Source of the DNA: Actinomycetota bacterium
GTDB lineage: Bacteria; Actinomycetota; Actinomycetes; S36-B12
DNA: 11,002 nt
Assembly (NCBI GenBank): GCA_027729865.1
Contig: JAQCBM010000039.1
Coordinates: 1 to 11,002 of the forward strand
Reading direction: 5' to 3'
The notes under the pieces were generated by a model. The model had not been told where the DNA came from, did no database searches, and was given only the letters and a program-made list of their open reading frames with translations. Shown here one piece after another: positions 6,251-11,002 of this stretch (positions are counted from its first letter, which is position 1; each line of letters begins with the position of its first letter). The translations under genes and the position numbers were made by a program.

Positions 6251-6271
6251 GTGAACGAGTTGATGTGAACG
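6251..6271 (+). repeat. Direct repeat GTGAACG upstream of recN
   Basis: GTGAACG occurs at 6251-6257 and again at 6265-6271, 14 bases apart, in the 37-base gap before recN. The second copy is followed by GACTGTT, giving an imperfect GAAC-TGTT pairing that recalls, but does not match, an actinobacterial LexA box. It may be an operator or chance. No ribosome binding site is seen. Confidence 0.35.
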
Positions 6272-6278
6272 GACTGTT

Positions 6279-8063
6279 GTGATCGAGGAGCTGCGCATCC
6301 AGGGGATTGGCGTCATCGATGAAGCGCGCTTGGAATTCGCGCCGGGTTTGAACGTCATCACTGGTGAGACCGGTGCGGGCAAGACGATGATCTTGTCCGG
6401 ACTGGAATTGCTGCGGGGCGCTCGGGCCGAGACGGGGCAGTTGCGCGATGCCGGCGCGGGGGCGGAAGTCGATGCAGTGGTGACCGTTGATGACGCGCAT
6501 CGGCTCGTGGTGGCTCAGGCAGTTGATGAGTTGGCGGTTCCGGTCGATGACGATGCGCTGATCATCCGCAGAACCGTTGCCCCGCAGGGCAGATCCAGAG
6601 CACACGTGGCCGGGCGCCCGGTTCCGCTGTCTGCCTTGAGTGACGTGTGGAAGCACCTCCTGGCCGTTCACGGCCAAGCCGACCAAGCGCGTTTGCGCGA
6701 AGCGGCGTGGCAGCGCGAGGTGGTGGACCGCTTTGGCGGCAAGGCCGTGTCGGACAAGTGCCATGCGTACGAACTCGCGTGGAGCGAATTGCAGGATCTG
6801 CGCCGGGAACTGTTGGAATTGAAGAACAGCGCAGAGGAACGTGCGCGCTCGGCTGCGCTGTTGCGGTTGGGGATCGCAGAGATCGACGACGTTGCCCCGG
6901 AGATCGGCGAGGACGAACTGCTCGACGCCGAAGCTGCGGTGCTCGCGCACGCGGGAGCGTTGCGAGATGCCGCGCTCACGGTTCGCTCCGAGCTGAGCGG
7001 CGCGGGGGACGACATCGATCCCAACGCAGCCCTCACACGGCTTGCTCAGGCCCGCGCGAGTTTGGAATCGGTAGGCGATGTGGATGAGCGCTTGGCTGTT
7101 TTGGCCAAGCGGGTGGCAGCGCTCACCAACGAGGTTGTGGATATAGACGCCGAACTCAGTGATTACCTGCGCTCACTCGATGCCGACCCGCAGCGCCAAG
7201 CGTGGGTCGAGGAACGTCGCGGGCGTCTGTCTGCGTTGCGTAAGTCCTTCGGAGTGACCCTTGAGGAAGTTCTGCGGTGGCGCGAGGACTCCGCTGCCCA
7301 GGTTGCTGCAGTCGACAACTCAGCTGAACGCATAGAGCAGTTGTCACGGCGCGACAATGAACTGTCCTCGCAGGTGGAGCAGCTCGCCCTTACGTTGTCG
7401 GCGGAACGCTCCCGTGTGGCCAGGGAACTAGTTGTGGCGGTGGAGCAAGAGTTGCAGGCGTTGGCGATGCCCGATGCTCGAGTGCTGATCGATGTTGCCT
7501 GCGATGTCACGTCGCTGAAGGCCCATGGAGCGGACACGATCACGGTCTCCTTGGTGCCGCATCCAGGGGCCAGCCCGCGACCCATCGGCAAGGGCGCCTC
7601 CGGCGGTGAACTCTCTCGGCTGGCCCTCGCCTTCGAGGTGGCGATGGCCGGGGAATCTCCGGTACCCACGATGGTGTTCGACGAGGTTGATGCCGGCATC
7701 GGTGGTGCGGTGGCCGTCGAGGTGGGCCGGCGCTTGGCCCGGTTGGCGAGTCGGGTTCAGGTGATCGTGGTGACGCATCTGCCCCAGGTGGCCGCCTTCG
7801 CCGATCGTCATCTTGTGGTCACCAAGGGCACCGACGGATCGGTGACCTCAGCGACGGTTCGGGAAACCGAAGGCGACGAACGCGTGAAGGAATTGGTGCG
7901 GATGCTCAGTGGGTTGGAGGAGTCCACCACCGGTGCCGCACATGCCCGCGAATTGCTCGCCCTGGCGGCCACCGAGCATGACAACCCGGGAATATCCAGT
8001 GACCGTCAAACTTCTGACGGCGCGCCGCGGGCGGCGCGCACCCGCCCGTCGCGTGCGCGCTAG
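6279..8063 (+). CDS. recN: DNA repair protein RecN
   Basis: A 594-residue SMC-like ATPase acting in DNA double-strand-break repair. Walker A GETGAGKT is at 29-36, preceded by VIEELRIQGIGVIDEARLEF, the family's typical start. HGQADQARLREAAW follows (Q-loop side), then a long, mostly helical middle (about 175-390) that would form the coiled-coil arm, e.g. LSRRDNELSSQVEQLALTL. The C-terminal ATPase half carries the signature GASGGELSRLAL (about 437-448), Walker B MVFDEVDAGIGG (about 465-476) and the H-loop VTHLPQVAAF (about 496-505). The last ~30 residues are disordered and Arg/Ala/Pro-rich. The start is GTG 6279; the TGA at 6261 in the same frame rules out longer versions. It follows nadK by 37 bases and precedes pyrG by 11. 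Confidence 0.96.
   Translation: MIEELRIQGIGVIDEARLEFAPGLNVITGETGAGKTMILSGLELLRGARAETGQLRDAGAGAEVDAVVTVDDAHRLVVAQAVDELAVPVDDDALIIRRTVAPQGRSRAHVAGRPVPLSALSDVWKHLLAVHGQADQARLREAAWQREVVDRFGGKAVSDKCHAYELAWSELQDLRRELLELKNSAEERARSAALLRLGIAEIDDVAPEIGEDELLDAEAAVLAHAGALRDAALTVRSELSGAGDDIDPNAALTRLAQARASLESVGDVDERLAVLAKRVAALTNEVVDIDAELSDYLRSLDADPQRQAWVEERRGRLSALRKSFGVTLEEVLRWREDSAAQVAAVDNSAERIEQLSRRDNELSSQVEQLALTLSAERSRVARELVVAVEQELQALAMPDARVLIDVACDVTSLKAHGADTITVSLVPHPGASPRPIGKGASGGELSRLALAFEVAMAGESPVPTMVFDEVDAGIGGAVAVEVGRRLARLASRVQVIVVTHLPQVAAFADRHLVVTKGTDGSVTSATVRETEGDERVKELVRMLSGLEESTTGAAHARELLALAATEHDNPGISSDRQTSDGAPRAARTRPSRAR
8020..8039 (+). other. GC-rich inverted repeat at the 3' end of recN
   Basis: GCGCGCCGC (8020-8028) and GCGGCGCGC (8031-8039) form a perfect 9-base inverted repeat separated by only GG. 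In RNA the terminal pair must open, leaving eight G/C pairs and a CGGG loop. A flanking outer pair GACGG/CCGTC (8016-8020 and 8046-8050) could form an alternative, longer structure. There is no T run. It lies in the coding tail of recN, 36 bases before the pyrG start, and could end or stabilise the upstream message. Confidence 0.6.
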
Positions 8064-8075
8064 TCTGGTCACCCG
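8061..8075 (+). promoter_or_regulatory. Candidate leaderless pyrG promoter (-10 TAGTCT)
   Basis: The recN stop codon TAG opens TAGTCT (8061-8066), matching the actinobacterial -10 pattern TAnnnT. It lies eight bases before the GTG of pyrG, the distance expected if transcription begins on the start codon itself. No Shine-Dalgarno sequence precedes the GTG, which also favours leaderless translation. A -35 element is not recognisable in the GC-rich upstream sequence, so pyrG may also be read through from recN. Confidence 0.45.
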
Positions 8076-9751
8076 TGGATATCCCGCGTAACTCACCGGC
8101 CGTAACCAAGCACCTCTTCGTGACCGGGGGCGTTGCTTCCTCGCTCGGCAAGGGTCTGACCGCATCGAGTCTGGGCAACCTGCTCAAGGCGCGCGGCTTG
8201 CGTGTGACGATGCAAAAGCTCGATCCGTATTTGAATGTCGATCCCGGCACGATGAACCCGTTCCAGCATGGCGAGGTTTTCGTTACTGACGACGGCGCGG
8301 AAACCGATTTGGACATCGGTCATTACGAGCGATTCCTCGATACCGATTTGCATGGCTCAGCGAACGTCACGACCGGCCAGGTGTATTCGACGGTGATCGC
8401 TAAGGAGCGTCGCGGCGAGTACCTCGGCGACACCGTGCAGGTGATTCCACACATCACGAACGAGATCAAGTCACGCATCCGCCGCATGGCCGGCCCGGAT
8501 GTTGATGTGGTCATCACCGAGGTGGGTGGCACGGTTGGTGATATCGAATCTCTGCCATTCCTCGAAGCTGTCCGGCAGATCCGACACGAAGTGGGTCGGG
8601 ACAACGTGTTCTTCCTCCATGTGTCCCTCCTTCCATACATAGGACCGTCGGGGGAGTTGAAGACCAAGCCCACGCAGCACTCCGTCGCATCCTTGCGAAA
8701 TATCGGCATCCAGCCCGATGCCATCGTGCTGCGCGCTGATCGCCCGGTGCCGACCAGCATCAAGCGCAAGATCTCGATGATGTGCGACGTCGACGCCGAG
8801 GCTGTGGTGGCCGCAGTGGATGCCCCCAGCATCTACGACATTCCCAAGGTGCTCCATGGTGAGGGACTTGATGCCTACGTGGTGCGTCGCCTGGGTCTGC
8901 CGTTCCGCGACGTGGACTGGACTGACTGGGACGACCTCCTTCGTCGAGTGCACAGCCCTGCAAACGAAGTCACTATCGGTTTGGTGGGTAAGTACATCGA
9001 TCTGCCGGATGCTTACCTTTCGGTTACCGAAGCGATCCGCGCTGGTGGCTTCCATCATGACTGCAAAGTGAATATCCGTTGGGTATCCAGCGATGAGTGC
9101 GCGACTCCCGAGGGAGCGGCGCGCAACCTCGAAGGTCTGGACGGAATTTGTGTGCCTGGAGGTTTCGGTGTGCGTGGCATCGAGGGCAAACTCGGCGCTT
9201 TGACCTACGCACGAGAGAACGCATTGCCCACGTTGGGTTTATGCCTGGGTTTGCAGTGCATGGTGATCGAGTACGCGCGAACCGTTGCGGGGCTGGAGGG
9301 CGCAAACTCCTTGGAGTTCGATGAGTCCACCAGGCATCCCGTGGTCTCGACTATGGCCGATCAGCGCGATGTGGTCTCCGGCGATCGGGACATGGGCGGC
9401 ACCATGCGCCTGGGTTTGTACCCGGCGAAATTGCTTTCCGGCAGTCAAGCCGAGCGCGTCTATGGGCAGCCCTACGTGGATGAACGACACCGGCATCGCT
9501 ACGAGGTTGCTAACGCCTATCGTCCCCAACTCGAAGAGATGGGCTTGGTGTTCTCCGGAACCTCGCCCGACGGTCGGTTGGTGGAGTACGTGGAACTCTC
9601 AGCAAACGTGCACCCCTACTACATCGGAACCCAAGCCCACCCGGAGTTCCGTTCACGTCCTACCCGGGCGCATCCGCTGTTCGCGGGGCTTGTCGAGGCG
9701 GCGGTTGCTAGGCAGCGCGCTACTGCGGACGCTTCCTCGGCGCTGGCGTAG
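8075..9751 (+). CDS. pyrG: CTP synthase
   Basis: A 558-residue CTP synthase that amidates UTP to CTP using glutamine and ATP, the last step of de novo pyrimidine nucleotide synthesis. The synthetase domain starts with KHLFVTGGVASSLGKG (P-loop lysine K26 within SSLGKG) and LDPYLNVDPGTMNPF. The class I glutaminase domain follows from about 290 with VPGGFGVRG, the nucleophile C390 in LGLCLGLQCM, and the catalytic H522/E524 of AHPEF. Length is normal. The ten residues before TKHLFVTGG (MDIPRNSPAV) vary in the family. The GTG at 8075 is the only start close to the conserved domain and lacks a ribosome binding site. In M. tuberculosis the gene lies two genes after recN; here it is the next gene. 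Confidence 0.97.
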   Translation: MDIPRNSPAVTKHLFVTGGVASSLGKGLTASSLGNLLKARGLRVTMQKLDPYLNVDPGTMNPFQHGEVFVTDDGAETDLDIGHYERFLDTDLHGSANVTTGQVYSTVIAKERRGEYLGDTVQVIPHITNEIKSRIRRMAGPDVDVVITEVGGTVGDIESLPFLEAVRQIRHEVGRDNVFFLHVSLLPYIGPSGELKTKPTQHSVASLRNIGIQPDAIVLRADRPVPTSIKRKISMMCDVDAEAVVAAVDAPSIYDIPKVLHGEGLDAYVVRRLGLPFRDVDWTDWDDLLRRVHSPANEVTIGLVGKYIDLPDAYLSVTEAIRAGGFHHDCKVNIRWVSSDECATPEGAARNLEGLDGICVPGGFGVRGIEGKLGALTYARENALPTLGLCLGLQCMVIEYARTVAGLEGANSLEFDESTRHPVVSTMADQRDVVSGDRDMGGTMRLGLYPAKLLSGSQAERVYGQPYVDERHRHRYEVANAYRPQLEEMGLVFSGTSPDGRLVEYVELSANVHPYYIGTQAHPEFRSRPTRAHPLFAGLVEAAVARQRATADASSALA

Positions 9752-9762
9752 CAGCAGCGTCG

Positions 9763-10449
9763 ATGCCACCTGAAGGGCTGCCGCGGCCAGAGGAGTCCTG
9801 GTCGGGTCCCATTGCCGACACTACGGACTCGTCGATGCCCCTCTCGGAGCGATCGGAAGTCTTCGCGGGCCGCGTGTGGTCCGTGGTGCGTGACCAGGTT
9901 CGAATCGGCGAATGCGATTCGGTCCGCGATGTAGTCATCCACCCCGGTGCTGTTGCAGTGATTGCGGTCGATGATGATGATCGAATCCTGCTCATCCGCC
10001 AATACCGGCATCCGGTTGCCATGTACTTGTTCGAACCGCCTGCGGGCTTGCTCGATGTAGCCGGTGAGCCACCGCTTGAGACCGCGCAGCGGGAGTTGGC
10101 CGAGGAAACCGGCGTTCAGGCAGATACCTGGCACACCTTGGTGGATCTGTTCAACTCACCCGGTGGATCCAGTGAGGCTATTCGCGTCTATCTGGCCAGC
10201 GACCTCACGGCGCTGCCCGGAGGCCGCCCGAACACCGGCGAAGCCGAAGAGGCCCACCTGCCCCAAGCCTGGGTGGCCCTGGATGACGCTGTTGATCTGG
10301 TGCTAACCGGAGCGATCGGGAGCCCGTCCGGCGTTGCCGGAATCTTGGCCCTGGACGCGATCCGTAGACGGAGCGGACGGGGCTTGCGTTCGGCCCAAGC
10401 CCCGTGGGAACCGCGTGATTGGCTGGTCTCCCAGCAGCGGGTTCGTTGA
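9763..10449 (+). CDS. Nudix hydrolase, probable ADP-ribose pyrophosphatase
   Basis: A 228-residue Nudix hydrolase expected to split ADP-ribose into AMP and ribose-5-phosphate, cleaning up after NAD turnover. The N-terminal strands read EVFAGRVWSVVRDQVR and ILLIRQYRHPVAMYLFEPPAG. The Nudix box is GLLDVAGE (95-102) followed by PPLETAQRELAEETGV (103-118), with the metal-binding REx2EE residues R110, E111, E114 and E115. One residue more than the textbook G-x5-E stands before E102, a spacing I also recall from the mycobacterial ADP-ribose pyrophosphatase (Rv1700). The protein keeps the position after pyrG. The first ATG (9763) is 11 bases after pyrG; it lacks a ribosome binding site, and the ATG at 9835 is a shorter alternative because residues 1-24 look disordered. 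Confidence 0.9.
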   Translation: MPPEGLPRPEESWSGPIADTTDSSMPLSERSEVFAGRVWSVVRDQVRIGECDSVRDVVIHPGAVAVIAVDDDDRILLIRQYRHPVAMYLFEPPAGLLDVAGEPPLETAQRELAEETGVQADTWHTLVDLFNSPGGSSEAIRVYLASDLTALPGGRPNTGEAEEAHLPQAWVALDDAVDLVLTGAIGSPSGVAGILALDAIRRRSGRGLRSAQAPWEPRDWLVSQQRVR

Positions 10450-10553
10450 TCGCCTGCATCTTTCATCCGTTCAGTTGAGGGCGGTCTACGCTGCTATCGG
10501 GTAACACCGGGGAATCCGCCCCGTGAGCCGCGAGGCGATCAGCAGGAGGAAGC
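10450..10553 (+). promoter_or_regulatory. ald leader with hairpin and strong ribosome binding site
   Basis: This gap is the longest in the window and probably carries the ald promoter. TACGCT (10487-10492) fits the TAnnnT -10 pattern and TTGAGG (10475-10480) resembles a -35, but their spacing is wrong for each other, so I do not assign a promoter pair. CGGGG (10508-10512) pairs with CCCCG (10519-10523) in a small hairpin in the expected leader. AGGAGGAA (10544-10551) is a strong ribosome binding site three bases before the GTG. No riboswitch structure is recognised. This spacing suggests ald is a transcription unit of its own. Confidence 0.5.
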
Positions 10554-11002
10554 GTGCGCATCGGTATTCCTACCGAGGTTAAGAACAACGAGTTTCGCGT
10601 GGCCATCACTCCGGCCGGCGCCATGGAGTTGACCCGCCATGGGCACGAGGTTGCTATTCAGGCTGGGGCCGGTGAAGGTTCGTCGATTTCCGACGCCGAG
10701 TACGAGGCTGCCGGAGCGCGGATGTTGCCCACGGCCGACGACGTCTGGGAATTCGCAGAGATGATCTTGAAGGTGAAAGAACCGATCGCTGAGGAGTACC
10801 ACCGGATCCGCGACGGTCAGGTGGTCTTCACTTATCTGCATCTGGCTGCCTCACGCGAATGCACCGATGCACTGCTGAAGTCCGGCGCCACCGCTATCGC
10901 TTACGAAACCGTCGAACTCTCAGACGGCTCGCTGCCGTTGCTGGCACCGATGAGTGAAGTGGCCGGGCGACTGGCACCACAGGTCGGTTCGCATGCGCTG
11001 AT
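10554..11002 (+). CDS. ald: Alanine dehydrogenase (3' partial)
   Basis: The first 149 codons of an L-alanine dehydrogenase, which interconverts L-alanine and pyruvate plus ammonia with NAD; the gene runs off the window (full family length about 370 residues). From the GTG start it reads MRIGIPTEVKNNEFRVAITP, then AGAGEGSSISDAEYEAAGA, ILKVKEPIAEEY, VFTYLHLAASRECTDALL, AYETVELSDGSLPLLAPMSE. Substrate and catalytic residues known from the M. tuberculosis enzyme align at the same numbers: R15, K75 and H96. The NAD-binding Rossmann half is beyond the edge. The start is well supported by AGGAGGAA and by the family's MR(I/V)GIP start. In mycobacteria xerD follows the Nudix gene; ald in this place is what I recall from Streptomyces. 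Confidence 0.96.
   Translation, partial: MRIGIPTEVKNNEFRVAITPAGAMELTRHGHEVAIQAGAGEGSSISDAEYEAAGARMLPTADDVWEFAEMILKVKEPIAEEYHRIRDGQVVFTYLHLAASRECTDALLKSGATAIAYETVELSDGSLPLLAPMSEVAGRLAPQVGSHAL

Noticed and set aside
6265..6280. LexA (SOS) box before recN
   Set aside because: GAAC and GTT are present but the spacing is one base off and the second half-site lacks the C; not good enough to call.
6177..6950. Minus-strand open frame (257 codons) opposite recN
   Set aside because: RecN Walker A and start motifs are on the plus strand; the antisense product is Gln/Arg/His-rich and featureless.
10495..10550. Cobalamin-like riboswitch in the ald leader
   Set aside because: GGGGAATCCG only superficially recalls part of that riboswitch; the region is too short and the conserved core (GCCACTG) is absent.
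1..11002. Mobile elements, CRISPR arrays, tRNA/rRNA genes, toxin-antitoxin or defence systems
   Set aside because: No transposase or integrase, no spaced repeats, no cloverleaf and no known defence domain was seen on either strand; the region is conserved housekeeping sequence.

Overview
The window is a stretch of a high-GC actinobacterial (Actinomycetota, probably class Actinomycetes) chromosome. The evidence is a conserved housekeeping block also known from Mycobacterium tuberculosis (around Rv1691-Rv1700) and Streptomyces: TPR protein, HAD-IIA phosphatase, small acidic protein, TlyA-type rRNA methyltransferase, NAD kinase, RecN, CTP synthase and Nudix ADP-ribose pyrophosphatase. Frequent GTG starts, tightly packed genes and few Shine-Dalgarno sequences fit this assignment. 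I cannot name a genus.

Layout. 1-789 (+): C-terminal part of a TPR protein with a Gly/Pro/Arg-rich disordered N-terminus, cut by the window edge. 786-1763 (-): metallo-beta-lactamase-fold hydrolase, convergent with the TPR gene; the two stop codons share one CTAG. A strong stem-loop inside the end of the hydrolase gene (812-859) may terminate the TPR transcript. 1764-1861: divergent intergenic region with the leader of a short, tail-less single-stranded DNA-binding protein (1862-2191, +). From 2258 to 10449 (+) nine genes run the same way with gaps of at most about 40 bases, several abutting or overlapping (TAG/GTG, GTGA, ATGA): TPR protein, HAD phosphatase, coiled-coil phasin/BMFP-like protein with an EKT repeat, acidic small protein, tlyA, NAD kinase, recN, pyrG, Nudix. 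A 104-base intergenic leader then precedes alanine dehydrogenase (10554 to the window end), which is truncated.

How the genes fit together. Most of the long unit is housekeeping: ribosome 2'-O-methylation (TlyA), NADP supply (NAD kinase), DNA double-strand-break repair (RecN), CTP synthesis (PyrG), removal of ADP-ribose from NAD turnover (Nudix) and polar-head phosphate removal (HAD). Alanine dehydrogenase adds another NAD-dependent step. Compared with mycobacteria, the two genes that usually lie between recN and pyrG are missing, and recN and pyrG are only 11 bases apart, with a probable leaderless pyrG promoter overlapping the recN stop codon.

This is mainly ordinary core genome. I see no mobile element, CRISPR array, tRNA, rRNA or new defence system. 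The points worth a second look are regulatory or architectural: the embedded terminator, the ssb leader hairpins, the recN 3' GC hairpin with the leaderless pyrG start, the 9-base coding minisatellite, and the recN-pyrG junction.
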